NCBI GenBank assembly: GCA_030625685.1
Contig: DAOUQJ010000011.1
Span: 47,880 to 111,879 of the forward strand
From: Oscillospiraceae bacterium
Lineage (GTDB): Bacteria; Bacillota; Clostridia; Oscillospirales; Oscillospiraceae
DNA length: 64,000 nt
Reading direction: 5' to 3'
In this document: piece after piece, positions 1 through 7,333 of the stretch
Layout of the letters: each line of letters opens with the position of its first letter
Numbering within the stretch: the stretch's first letter is position 1
Notes under the pieces: model-generated
Told to the model about the DNA's origin: nothing
Database searches by the model: none
What the model saw: only the letters and a program-made list of their open reading frames with translations
Position numbers and translations under genes: made by a program

Positions 1-2
1 TA

Positions 3-542
3 GGTTGTATCACTGGAGTGATTTTCTCATGGATAATAACTGTTTTCACGAATGAATGGATGAAACTTACAGGATATCTCAATGAAGATATGTACAGGTT
101 AAGTCATCTCTTTGGTATTGACGTTGATGTTAAAGCAATATTATTTTCTATGATAACAATTGGAGCTCTGGGCGCAATCATGGATGTGTCAATTTCAATT
201 ACTTCATCCTTATGCGAAATAAAAGAAAATAATCGTAATATAAGCAATAGCATGTTGATAAAATCAGGAATAAGAATTGGACGTGATATAATGGGGACAA
301 TGGCCAATACATTGATTTTAGCGTATATTGGAAGTTCTCTTGTTGTTGTTTTACTATATGCAGGTTCAAATTATCCAATACTTAGTTTATTAAATAAAGA
401 GGAGATTATTTTTGAATTTCTACATTCACTCATCGGTAGTTTGAGTCTCATGATTACAATCCCATTCACCTCATGCATAGCTTCTTTTATGCTTGTAGAA
501 AAAAACCACCGTAGTAAAAAATATTACAGGACTCCTAGATAG
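3..542 (+). CDS. YibE/F-like family membrane protein (3' part)
   Basis: The reading frame is open to the left edge of the window, so only the C-terminal part (about 180 residues) is present. The core motif GAIMDVSISITSSLCEI followed by SGIRIGRDIMGTMANTL and a LILAYIGSS helix is the pattern I associate with the YibE/F-like family (PF07907). These are multi-pass membrane proteins of unknown or poorly defined function. At least four hydrophobic segments are visible in this part, and the protein ends in a basic, soluble tail. A GTG at position 18 is a possible start only by chance, since the frame continues upstream. Family assignment is from memory of the motif, not a search. Confidence 0.75.
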   Translation, partial: GCITGVIFSWIITVFTNEWMKLTGYLNEDMYRLSHLFGIDVDVKAILFSMITIGALGAIMDVSISITSSLCEIKENNRNISNSMLIKSGIRIGRDIMGTMANTLILAYIGSSLVVVLLYAGSNYPILSLLNKEEIIFEFLHSLIGSLSLMITIPFTSCIASFMLVEKNHRSKKYYRTPR

Positions 543-638
543 GTATCATCCATTAATGTTTGTTTTGAAATTCTGCAAATGCTATTCTAAAGTACGAATG
601 ATTTGATATTAAAATTTGAATTTTAAGCGAGTAAATAT

Positions 639-668
639 TTGACCTAATTTTATAATGCATGATATAAT
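639..668 (+). promoter_or_regulatory. Predicted sigma-A promoter
   Basis: A -35 box TTGACC (639-644) and a perfect -10 box TATAAT (663-668) are separated by 18 bases. They lie about 27 bases upstream of the zinc-ribbon small gene starting at 696 and fit it as its own promoter. Confidence 0.65.
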
Positions 669-695
669 TTTACTATAAATTTATTAATTGAGGTA

Positions 696-875
696 ATGAA
701 TGTGAATCTTATCAATTGTCCTGAATGTGGCAAAAAAGATGTAAGAGACAAAGCTCTTAAATGCCCTACATGTGGTTTTGTCTTATCCAACGATAGACTT
801 ATTTCGAAGTTTGAAATTAATACTTTCGATATTCACTCTCAACAGCATGAGGAAATTAATAACGTAAAATATTAG
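696..875 (+). CDS. Zinc-ribbon microprotein (59 aa)
   Basis: A 59-residue ORF starts at an ATG preceded by TTGAGGTA, an acceptable ribosome binding site. It has two CPxCG knuckles, CPECG near residue 9 and CPTCG near residue 24, which would bind one zinc ion as a zinc ribbon. The remaining 30 residues are polar and carry no recognisable domain. A near-consensus promoter lies just upstream and an intrinsic terminator just downstream, so this is a complete monocistronic unit. Function is unknown. Similar stand-alone zinc ribbons may be orphan adaptor domains or remnants of larger zinc-ribbon membrane proteins. Confidence 0.65.
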   Translation: MNVNLINCPECGKKDVRDKALKCPTCGFVLSNDRLISKFEINTFDIHSQQHEEINNVKY

Positions 876-880
876 AAACT

Positions 881-920
881 AAAAAACACCTTAGCCTTAA
901 GTGAGCTGTAGGTGTTTTTT
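881..920 (+). terminator. Intrinsic terminator after zinc-ribbon gene
   Basis: The arms AAAAAACACCT (881-891) and AGGTGTTTTTT (910-920) are perfectly complementary and end in a T run. The A run on the other arm makes it potentially bidirectional, so it could also stop minus-strand transcripts from the gene at 1026. Confidence 0.8.
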
Positions 921-1025
921 AAATTTCTAGGATAAAACTTTTTGTTACCCTTTTTGCTTATTAGCCTTTTATGAGTTCTTCTTATAAGAATCGAAATTAT
1001 TTAAAATAGTATTATCACGTATTCT

Positions 1026-1469
1026 TTATGAATCGATATCTTCATTAGCCTTATTGTCACTGAGTTTAAATAAAAAACTTTGAGTAATAACCCAAACTGC
1101 AAAAAACACAATTACAGATATTATTATCTCAAGAAAATCTGAAATGTTTGCAAATTCAGGTTTTCTAATAAAAAATTTCACAAAAGTAAAAGTAATCGAG
1201 CCTATAATAGCTCCAACCATATTAACTTTTTTTCTGGTATATTTACTTCTGTAGGTTAAGTATAAACCTTTCAATACATTGTTAATTGTCACATATATTG
1301 AAATTCCTATTGTAAGCAAGAAAATATCAATATACTCAGATAAGTTCTGCCCAAGCATAAATTGCCTATAAAGTAAGATCGCCCATAATCCTAAAAAGCA
1401 TAGACCAAAAGCACTTGAGTAAATTGATTTTTTCTCAGAGAGAATTCTTTCATCTTCAATTCGTTTCAT
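1026..1469 (-). CDS. Small four-helix membrane protein, partner of XRE regulator
   Basis: This 147-residue protein has a charged N-terminus (MKRIEDERILSEKK) followed by four hydrophobic segments, consistent with an integral membrane protein of the type often annotated DUF6773/DUF6442 beside XRE regulators. The start is placed at 1469 because GGGAGG lies 7 bases upstream and the ATG overlaps the stop of the upstream regulator in an ATGA junction. That 4-base overlap indicates translational coupling with the HTH gene. No catalytic motif is visible. A role as membrane partner or target of the regulator is inference from position only. Confidence 0.65.
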   Translation of the reverse strand: MKRIEDERILSEKKSIYSSAFGLCFLGLWAILLYRQFMLGQNLSEYIDIFLLTIGISIYVTINNVLKGLYLTYRSKYTRKKVNMVGAIIGSITFTFVKFFIRKPEFANISDFLEIIISVIVFFAVWVITQSFLFKLSDNKANEDIDS

Positions 1470-1666
1470 TCTGATTCCTCCCAAAAAATATCATTTAAGG
1501 TTTTATTGAGCACCTTACAAATAGAAATGCATAGTTTTAATGTTGGATTATAGTTTCCTGATTCAATCATTCCAATCGTCTGTCTTGTAACTCCTACCAA
1601 ATCTCCTAATTTCTCTTGAGATAAATCTTTCTCAATTCGTGCAATCTTTAACTTAAGATTCTTCAT
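1466..1666 (-). CDS. XRE-family HTH transcriptional regulator (66 aa)
   Basis: The protein is a single Cro/C1-type helix-turn-helix of about 66 residues. The segment LSQEKLGDLVGVTRQTIGMIE is the classical helix 2-turn-helix 3, with NYNPTLKLCISICKVLN completing the fold. The ATG at 1666 (MKNLKLKI) is chosen over an ATG 21 bases upstream because family members begin there; a GGTGG stretch provides a modest binding site. It sits first in a two-gene operon with a membrane protein. Small stand-alone regulators of this type usually repress their own operon. The ligand or signal is unknown. Confidence 0.85.
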   Translation of the reverse strand: MKNLKLKIARIEKDLSQEKLGDLVGVTRQTIGMIESGNYNPTLKLCISICKVLNKTLNDIFWEESE

Positions 1667-1706
1667 TAGCCATACCACCATCTCCAATGTAAACGATTAT
1701 GAACTA

Positions 1707-1735
1707 ATAATATTATATATCTGTCTTAATGTCAA
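1707..1735 (-). promoter_or_regulatory. Predicted promoter of the XRE/membrane-protein operon
   Basis: On the minus strand TTGACA (1730-1735) and TATTAT (1707-1712) are separated by exactly 17 bases, about 40 bases upstream of the regulator start. From here to 1986 I see no gene on either strand. Confidence 0.7.
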
Positions 1736-1986
1736 GTATATTTTACATAAAGATTAAAGGCTATTAGCATATTCAATTTGAGCATTGTTATAAAAATTCA
1801 ACTCTACAAGCATCTATACTCCCCATGATGTTAGTAATCATCTTATCATTCATCTTGCTGGTTTATTAATAAATACTTTAGCATCTCTCTAAATTTCTAA
1901 TACAGCATTTTTAATATACTCTTGCTAATTACCTTCATAGTCAATAAGGGTTTACCTTTTCGGTTATCCCTCAAATTTTCAATAAT

Positions 1987-3429
1987 TTAATTTTCAATCT
2001 CTAAATTAGAGTTGCATCCTATTTCCAATTCACTCTTTTCAGTATGTTTTTGAATCAAATCATCATTTACGATATTTCTTATCCATTGCAGAGACCTATA
2101 CCTTTTTATTATAAAGATAGCTTTTACTATCTCTTCTACTGAAGCAAATGCAACAACAGATTGTATGGATAAATGCCAAACAAATGTAGCTACCATAGCT
2201 AAAGGTATGCCAATACACCAAAGTGTAATGGCTTGCAGTAACGCTCCGTAAGTCGCATCTCCACCACCTCTAAGTATTCCAACTATCATAACCATATTGC
2301 TGACTCTAACAACCATTATGATTGCAAATATGTATAATATATGAATTGTTGTTAACTTAGCTTCTGCTGATATGTTAAAAGGACAAACTATTAATTTTGC
2401 CAACGCAAAAAGTATAATACCTAAAACTAAAGACAGTATCATAGATAACTTTACTATTTTCTTAGCTGATTCTATAGCAACATCTTCTCTATTGGCTCCA
2501 ATTTCATTTCCAATAATAACTACCGATGAGTATGAAAGTCCAAAAGCAAAAATCATAAACAAATTCATTATACTCGTACAGATTTGCATGGCAGCTGCTT
2601 CTCCTGTACCCATTTGTGCATATATTGCTATATATGTAATATTGCCTAGCCCCCAACAAGCTTCGTTCAATACTATGGGCGTAGTAACTGTCCATAAGGT
2701 TTTTTTCAATTGTTTATCTAGACAAGTTATATCTTTTAATTTGATATCTAAAACTTTATCTTTAAAATACACAATGAATAATATTAAACTACATTCAAAA
2801 ATTCTTGCTATAATAGTAGCAATTGCAGCCCCTTGAACCTTCATCTCTGGCATTCCAAAATTACCGAATATAAGCACATAGTTTAACACTGCATTGATTA
2901 TGAACCCTAATAAGCTCGCAAACATAGGTAAGTTAGTATTTTTTATACTTCTAAGTGCTGATGCAAAAACGAGGGAAATTCCAGTAAATAGGTAACTTAT
3001 CACTGTTAACTTCAAGTATTTGCTTCCAAACTCTACTACACGTAAATCTCGATTAAATAGTTCAATTATTTTTTCAGGTATTATTATACCTGAGATAATA
3101 AAAATCAACGATATCACTATGCTAATTACAATACACTTACTTAGAACTTTTTTAATTTTATCCCTATCGTTATTTCCCCATAACTGAGCAACTAAAACCC
3201 CACACCCTCCAGCGACACCCAATGTAAATAGAGTAAACAGAAAATAATATTGATTGGCAATTCCCACGGAGGCTATTTCTATTTCTCCCAATTTACCAAT
3301 CATCATAGTATCCAACATATTTAGTGATGTTGTTATTAAATTTTGTAACATGATAGGCAAAGTTAATATCAGTAGATGTTTATAAAATGCAATATTATCC
3401 TTATCCCCTTTTATCAAGTGAGCAATCAT
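1987..3429 (-). CDS. MATE family multidrug efflux transporter
   Basis: This is a 480-residue integral membrane protein with about 12 hydrophobic segments arranged as two homologous halves, each with the MATE signature (residues about 20-180 and 245-405). Motifs such as LPIMLQNLITTSLNMLDTMMIG at the N-terminus and VVIIGNEIGANRED in the second half are typical. MATE proteins use a sodium or proton gradient to expel cationic drugs or metabolites. The ATG at 3429 follows AGAGGAG with good spacing. The C-terminal 35 residues form a polar extension. The gene stands alone, with a strong promoter, an overlapping small ORF and an intrinsic terminator upstream of the start, an arrangement resembling antibiotic-responsive attenuation. 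Substrate cannot be deduced. Confidence 0.92.
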   Translation of the reverse strand: MIAHLIKGDKDNIAFYKHLLILTLPIMLQNLITTSLNMLDTMMIGKLGEIEIASVGIANQYYFLFTLFTLGVAGGCGVLVAQLWGNNDRDKIKKVLSKCIVISIVISLIFIISGIIIPEKIIELFNRDLRVVEFGSKYLKLTVISYLFTGISLVFASALRSIKNTNLPMFASLLGFIINAVLNYVLIFGNFGMPEMKVQGAAIATIIARIFECSLILFIVYFKDKVLDIKLKDITCLDKQLKKTLWTVTTPIVLNEACWGLGNITYIAIYAQMGTGEAAAMQICTSIMNLFMIFAFGLSYSSVVIIGNEIGANREDVAIESAKKIVKLSMILSLVLGIILFALAKLIVCPFNISAEAKLTTIHILYIFAIIMVVRVSNMVMIVGILRGGGDATYGALLQAITLWCIGIPLAMVATFVWHLSIQSVVAFASVEEIVKAIFIIKRYRSLQWIRNIVNDDLIQKHTEKSELEIGCNSNLEIEN

Positions 3430-3449
3430 CTAAATTCTCCTCTTAAAAA

Positions 3450-3548
3450 TTATGACATATAAAAAAGCAACCACTTCGTTTTTTTGAAGTGGTTGCCTAT
3501 CACTTTGATTTTTAACAAATCATCATTGCTTTTGAACTGTTTATTCAT
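3450..3548 (-). CDS. Candidate 32-codon leader peptide of the MATE gene
   Basis: An ATG lies 6 bases downstream of the -10 box, so it would sit at or very near the transcript 5' end with no Shine-Dalgarno sequence. The frame (MNKQFKSNDDLL...) runs 32 codons, straight through the terminator hairpin, and ends 20 bases before the MATE start codon. A ribosome in this frame could prevent the terminator from forming. Translation is unproven, and it may be chance. Confidence 0.3.
   Translation of the reverse strand: MNKQFKSNDDLLKIKVIGNHFKKTKWLLFYMS
3461..3496 (-). terminator. Intrinsic terminator/attenuator in the MATE leader
   Basis: On the minus strand GCAACCACTTC (3486-3496) pairs perfectly over 11 bp with GAAGTGGTTGC (3467-3477) and is followed by six T residues. 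It lies between a consensus promoter and the MATE start codon, so transcripts of the exporter must read through it. An upstream AAGTG (in the leader) could pair with CACTT of the hairpin and act as a weak antiterminator. Confidence 0.85.
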
Positions 3549-3553
3549 AACGT

Positions 3554-3582
3554 ATTATAAAGATAACGTCCTTCTATGTCAA
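3554..3582 (-). promoter_or_regulatory. Consensus promoter of the MATE gene
   Basis: A perfect TTGACA (3577-3582) and a perfect TATAAT (3554-3559) are separated by 17 bases on the minus strand. Initiation is predicted near 3547, giving a leader of about 120 bases that contains the attenuator hairpin. Confidence 0.85.
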
Positions 3583-3837
3583 TCATAATTTAATATCGGT
3601 ACTATATTTTTCTTAACTTGTAAGCATATCAATCAAAGGATTACCAGTAGTATTGATTTTAAAACCAACTATTGGAATAAATAAAAATATTTGTTATTAT
3701 ATATTAAGTCTTGATTACTTTGATATGGCAACTTATTTATTAAAGCAAGCACGTGATTAGATTTGAGCTATTATGCACTAAAGACAATATAAACTTTAAT
3801 GTCCCTAAAAATATCTGTTGAAAGAGGGCACTACTCA

Positions 3838-4173
3838 ATGACCATTTTATTAATAATTATTTTTATCTTTTTAACCCTCTTACAAACACTTACCTTTCTA
3901 TCTAAAGAAAAAGAAATTAGAAACAGTAAAATATTAACCATAGTATTTTTTCTCGGAATTTATCATTCTCTCAACCATATACCAAACGAAACACTGAAAA
4001 CATATCTATTCTTATGTTATGGTGTTTATTTGATGTCTTTAAATATCTTTATAATTCTAAGAAAACCACGCGATCCCATAAAAAATGTAAAGAAAAATAT
4101 CTTGATTTCTATATTGAGTTTGATTTTTTATATTGCATGTATTCTACTCGGAAATAAACTGAACTTTCTATAA
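3838..4173 (+). CDS. Small multi-pass membrane protein of unknown function
   Basis: The predicted protein (111 residues from the ATG at 3838) contains three to four strongly hydrophobic segments separated by short basic loops (RKPRDPIKNVKKN near residue 77). The start is placed at 3838 because AAAGAGGG lies about 9 bases upstream; an in-frame ATG at 3799 lacks such a site. I do not recognise the family. It is the only plus-strand gene between the MATE gene and a decayed recombinase segment. Confidence 0.5.
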   Translation: MTILLIIIFIFLTLLQTLTFLSKEKEIRNSKILTIVFFLGIYHSLNHIPNETLKTYLFLCYGVYLMSLNIFIILRKPRDPIKNVKKNILISILSLIFYIACILLGNKLNFL

Positions 4174-4241
4174 CATCGAAGTATTTGTATCTTTCATTGG
4201 CTTAATTAGTTTGAGGAGCCAACGCTATATAATCAAAAAAA

Positions 4242-4283
4242 CAACCCCAAAGAAACTTTGTTCTTAATGTTTTGATGGGGCTA
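4242..4283 (-). terminator. Terminator of a lost recombinase gene
   Basis: The minus-strand sequence forms a hairpin around CCCCA/TGGGG with a run of seven T residues after it. Its sequence closely resembles the terminator at 11466-11517 behind a recombinase pseudogene, so it appears to be the 3' end of a related deleted gene. Confidence 0.55.
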
Positions 4284-4292
4284 TTATTTAGT

Positions 4293-4380
4293 AATCTCTT
4301 ATGTGGACTGCATCTTATATCATCAGATAAATTATCCTCTTCACTTGAAACTTTACCCAATATCACAAAATAGTCATTTT
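4293..4380 (-). pseudogene. Remnant of a tyrosine recombinase
   Basis: On the minus strand a short frame reads SDDIRCSPH, matching the segment YDDTIRCSPHTARQ around the catalytic HxxR of the recombinase pseudogene at 11530-12432. The sequence breaks off right after SPH and then enters the shared terminator, so everything between the HxxR motif and the 3' end was deleted. It is too short to encode anything functional. Confidence 0.45.
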
Positions 4381-4400
4381 AAATATAATTTGTTTGAAGT

Positions 4401-4637
4401 GTGCATAAAATGTTCTATCATCTCATACTAAGTAATCTAATTTTCTTCATATATCTACATCACATTTCAGGCATAATAAATAACTATACAGCTTTAATAA
4501 TTTATTCTCTGCTACAAATATTACGTATATTACCAACCAAGTTATTCATTGACTTAATCATTCTTATATGCAATAATATAGGTAATTTAATTTTAACCGA
4601 CGTATTGCCACCGGGTAATACGATTCCAGGTGTTTAA
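4401..4637 (+). CDS. Questionable hydrophobic ORF
   Basis: The frame opens at GTG 4401 (ATG at 4410) and encodes about 75 mostly hydrophobic residues ending in LPPGNTIPGV. There is no convincing ribosome binding site and no recognisable family. In its favour, a terminator-like hairpin with a T run follows immediately. Against it, the frame contains a 20-base sequence (4461-4480) that recurs with one mismatch in non-coding DNA at 5341-5360. It may be a fragment left by rearrangement. Confidence 0.22.
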   Translation: MHKMFYHLILSNLIFFIYLHHISGIINNYTALIIYSLLQILRILPTKLFIDLIILICNNIGNLILTDVLPPGNTIPGV

Positions 4638-4684
4638 ACATATTCCGTTAGGTCTTTGAAGGAATATCGTTTAAGCATTTTTTT
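4633..4684 (+). terminator. Hairpin with T run
   Basis: TTTAAACATATTCC (4633-4646) and GGAATATCGTTTAA (4661-4674) are complementary apart from one or two positions, followed by a run of T residues. It separates the doubtful ORF at 4401 from the EamA-like gene. Confidence 0.5.
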
Positions 4685-4722
4685 GTTGTAAATCTAATAA
4701 TTGTTTGAAGAGGAGTAAATAT

Positions 4723-5154
4723 ATGTTCTACTATTTATCAATACCTATAATTGTATTATCCAACGTCTTTTATCACCTTGCAAGTAAAAAAGTGCCTGAT
4801 AGTACAAATCCATTCTTCTTTGTTATGGTATCCTATGTAATTGGTTTTGGACTTGCTGCACTTGCTTTTGTAATCACTTCAGGCGAAAAAAATCTTGTTA
4901 AAAGCGTTCTTGACCAAAGCAAACTAATAAACTGGACGCCTATTGCCCTGGGCATTTCTGTCATAGGTTTAGAAGTTGGAAATGTTCTAATGTACCGTTC
5001 TGGTTGGGATATAAGCAAAGGTGCTCTATTATGTAATATAATTTTAGCAGGCGTTTTGTTGATCATTGGTACTGTTTTTTTCAAGGAAGAATTTAATTTA
5101 AAACATATATTGGGTTTGCTTTGTTGTATTATGGGTTTGTATTTGTTTAAATAA
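4723..5154 (+). CDS. Half-size EamA/DMT-superfamily transporter
   Basis: The 143-residue product has five hydrophobic segments and ends with the typical EamA layout VFFKEEFNLKHILGLLCCIMGLYLF, in which an acidic pair after a helix precedes the last helix. EamA proteins normally have ten helices from two repeats; single-repeat, 4- or 5-helix forms act as dimers. The start at 4723 is chosen because AGAGGAG lies 7 bases upstream, rather than the upstream in-frame TTG. Substrate is unknown. It stands alone downstream of a terminator. Confidence 0.7.
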   Translation: MFYYLSIPIIVLSNVFYHLASKKVPDSTNPFFFVMVSYVIGFGLAALAFVITSGEKNLVKSVLDQSKLINWTPIALGISVIGLEVGNVLMYRSGWDISKGALLCNIILAGVLLIIGTVFFKEEFNLKHILGLLCCIMGLYLFK

Positions 5155-5172
5155 CAAGTCAAATGTAAGAAA

Positions 5173-5340
5173 TTAAAGATTTATGCAGAGTATTGCGAAG
5201 AACACGAAGAAGCTGAGGAGTAACTTCTTCTGCTTGTTTTTTAGCCCTAATCTTCTCATCTTACTTTCCGCAACCCATTCATTACCATACTCAAATTTTT
5301 TACCACAGTAATTACATACTGATAATAATAATCTATTCAC
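5173..5340 (-). CDS. Questionable 55-aa ORF with one CxxC knuckle
   Basis: From a GTG at 5340 the minus strand encodes 55 residues, with CNYCGKKFEYG near the start, a basic middle and a hydrophobic C-terminal helix (SFFVFFAILCINL). It resembles one half of a zinc ribbon joined to a membrane anchor, but there is no clear ribosome binding site. It may be a gene fragment. The rest of 5155-5409 holds only the terminator of the next gene. Confidence 0.22.
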   Translation of the reverse strand: MNRLLLSVCNYCGKKFEYGNEWVAESKMRRLGLKNKQKKLLLSFFVFFAILCINL

Positions 5341-5358
5341 CACATTTCAGACATAATA

Positions 5359-5387
5359 AAAACGCCAACCTTTCGGTTAACGCTTTT
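5359..5387 (-). terminator. Terminator of the CarboxypepD_reg-like gene
   Basis: On the minus strand CGTTAACC, a GAAA tetraloop and GGTTGGCG form an 8-bp stem (two G-U pairs) flanked by A and T runs. It lies about 25 bases after the stop codon of the gene at 5410. Confidence 0.7.
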
Positions 5388-5409
5388 AATACATTTATAA
5401 CTTTTTTAA

Positions 5410-6282
5410 TTATTCTAAACTTGCCGTCTTGGTCGACTTAACTTTATAGTCGCCAGGAGCTGTATTAACAAATAGATAAACGCCATTCGCAATTGTTTTT
5501 GTGAGAGCAATTGGTGTTAATGATTTATTTTTTTCTACACGATAAAGAATAACATCTGCATCTACAATAGGATTATTATTTTCATCCGTAATAATACCGC
5601 TAATTGTACCTTTTGATACAACAGGATCAACATTCATATTCGTTACAATTTTAGATATTGTTGATGGCGCTGTTATAGATACATCTGTTTTAACAGAAAT
5701 ATAACCTAGTGCACTAATTCTTATTGAATAATTTCCTTGTGGTAGTTCTCGAAAAACATATTGACCATATTCATTCGAAAATACTAATCCAACTAATGTT
5801 TCAACGTCAGAAACAATTGAGAAAAGTTGAACTACCGCACCCATAATAGGTTGGTTTTTATCTGCAAAAACATCTCCAGCAATAAATGATAGTTTTGATG
5901 TTATATCTTTTTTAATTCTAATATCTTTAGTTAGTGTTTGATCTTCATTTAAGGTAAACGGATCAATTGTTTCCAGTTCATAACCTACTGCGGAAACATA
6001 TAGATGATAATCTGAACCTGGAGGAAATGGTGTAAAGATATACTTACCGTCTGACCCTGTAATTGTGTGTGCAATAGGGTTATAATCTGAATCCATAATT
6101 TTTATAACTGCACCCTGAATTAATTGCTCATTTTCATCTGTGACGGTACCTTGAATTGTGCCACCATGAAGATTTGGACATGGAGTTAAATTTAAATCGA
6201 TCCTAATTTCTTCTGCAACTTCTGCAATAGTTTTTGTTGGCGATTGTGCTAATTTATACTTATCTCTGATTACATCAGACAT
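5410..6282 (-). CDS. Three-module CarboxypepD_reg-like repeat protein
   Basis: The 290-residue protein consists of a 40-residue head and three carboxypeptidase-regulatory-like beta modules at about residues 42-118, 131-206 and 221-290. Each follows the pattern G-x-V/I-x-D-x-x-x-x-P-I/L-x-G/D-A-x-V ... G-x-Y-x-F ... P-G-x-Y-x-x-x-x-x-x-x-G-Y; examples are GTVTDENEQLIQGAVI and GIITDENNNPIVDADVI. No signal peptide, lipobox, LPxTG motif or membrane helix is visible, which is unusual because such modules are mostly extracytoplasmic. The start follows AGGAGG with 7-base spacing. The gene has its own terminator. In a spore former a spore-surface or mother-cell role is possible, but that is speculation. 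Confidence 0.75.
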   Translation of the reverse strand: MSDVIRDKYKLAQSPTKTIAEVAEEIRIDLNLTPCPNLHGGTIQGTVTDENEQLIQGAVIKIMDSDYNPIAHTITGSDGKYIFTPFPPGSDYHLYVSAVGYELETIDPFTLNEDQTLTKDIRIKKDITSKLSFIAGDVFADKNQPIMGAVVQLFSIVSDVETLVGLVFSNEYGQYVFRELPQGNYSIRISALGYISVKTDVSITAPSTISKIVTNMNVDPVVSKGTISGIITDENNNPIVDADVILYRVEKNKSLTPIALTKTIANGVYLFVNTAPGDYKVKSTKTASLE

Positions 6283-6402
6283 TAAAAAACCTCCTACTTA
6301 TACTGACGATATATTTTATGCTACTAGTTTTTTAGTTGTTCCGTCTCAGTATATAAGGCACGTGATTAACTACGCATTGTTTATCAGTGAATAAATATTG
6401 AA

Positions 6403-6624
6403 GTGGGAATTTCAATTGCTACTGCAAGAAAGCAAAATAAAATAGCTATATTTGAGAAAAGAATGGAGATATATACAGCTTTACTTTTTCTTATTGATGT
6501 TGTAGAAATAAGTTTGGTAACGCCAAAGATGACAGTTTTTTGGGAATCTATATTTCACAAAATGTTATTTATAAATGAAAGGAATCATTCAGATAAAAAA
6601 GAAAGTGCAGAAATATACTTATAA
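6403..6624 (+). pseudogene. Fragment of a KQN-motif membrane-associated protein
   Basis: The frame begins SIATARKQNKIAIFEKRMEIY, which resembles the segment following an N-terminal membrane helix in a common group of phage and island-borne hypothetical proteins. Here the helix and a proper start codon are missing and the remainder is short, so I read it as a truncated remnant. A GTG at 6403 without a clear ribosome binding site is the only possible start. Confidence 0.4.
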
Positions 6625-6709
6625 ACTTTGAAATTGTTAATTATTATACTTTTTTAGGTAGATATTAAAATTCGTTTTTAAGCAAGATCAGCAACTATTG
6701 GAGGAGCAT

Positions 6710-7276
6710 ATGGAGACAATAAATACAATAAATGCACGAAGAAGTATACGAAAATTTCAAGATAAAATAATACCCAATGAAGTAATTGAAAAAATTCTAG
6801 AACTGTCTACTAAAGCACCTTCAGGTAAAAATCGCCAACCATGGAGGTTTGTGATTTTACAAGACACAGCAAAAGACGATTTAGTGACTCTCATGACCAA
6901 TGTTTCAAAAAATCACAAAGAAAAAGGACTGCCTATTGGAAGTCTTGAAATAAGTATTAATTCTTTAAACGAAGCTCCTTTAGTAATTTTAGTATTTAAC
7001 GCATTTTCTAATTCGGAAAAAGATTATAATCACCATAGATTACTTACAGATACGCAATCAATTGGTGCCTCAATTCAAACAATGATTTTAACTGCACAAG
7101 ACTTAGGACTTGGTTCTGTTTGGATTTGTGATATTTTTTATTCCCACCAAGAAATATGCTCATGGCTAAATCGTGAAGATGAACTTATAGCAGCAGTAGC
7201 TATGGGTTATGCAAATCAGTCTCCTTACCCACGACCACGTAAATCTTGGAGAGAAGTTACCGATTGGTTGAAATGA
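6710..7276 (+). CDS. Nitroreductase family protein
   Basis: This 188-residue protein has the FMN-dependent nitroreductase fold signature: INARRSIRKFQDKIIP near the N-terminus (arginines that bind FMN phosphate), APSGKNRQPWRF at about residues 33-44, and GLGSVWICD near residue 130. Such enzymes reduce nitroaromatics, quinones or flavins using NAD(P)H and act as cytoplasmic homodimers. The start at 6710 is set by GGAGGAG 5 bases upstream; an in-frame TTG at 6698 lies inside that site. The gene is isolated between a gene fragment and a recombinase pseudogene. The physiological substrate is not deducible. Confidence 0.9.
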   Translation: METINTINARRSIRKFQDKIIPNEVIEKILELSTKAPSGKNRQPWRFVILQDTAKDDLVTLMTNVSKNHKEKGLPIGSLEISINSLNEAPLVILVFNAFSNSEKDYNHHRLLTDTQSIGASIQTMILTAQDLGLGSVWICDIFYSHQEICSWLNREDELIAAVAMGYANQSPYPRPRKSWREVTDWLK

Positions 7277-7333
7277 TATACCAATCATAAACTCAAAAAC
7301 ATTTATACTGTTTTATAACAATTTCAAAATCAT

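Noticed and set aside
1736..1986. A decayed coding stretch on the minus strand behind the MATE gene
   Set aside because: A short frame is interrupted by a stop and resembles no family; too weak to call.
6283..6402. Possible riboswitch upstream of the fragment at 6403
   Set aside because: I found no stable paired structure or terminator; the downstream frame is itself a remnant.
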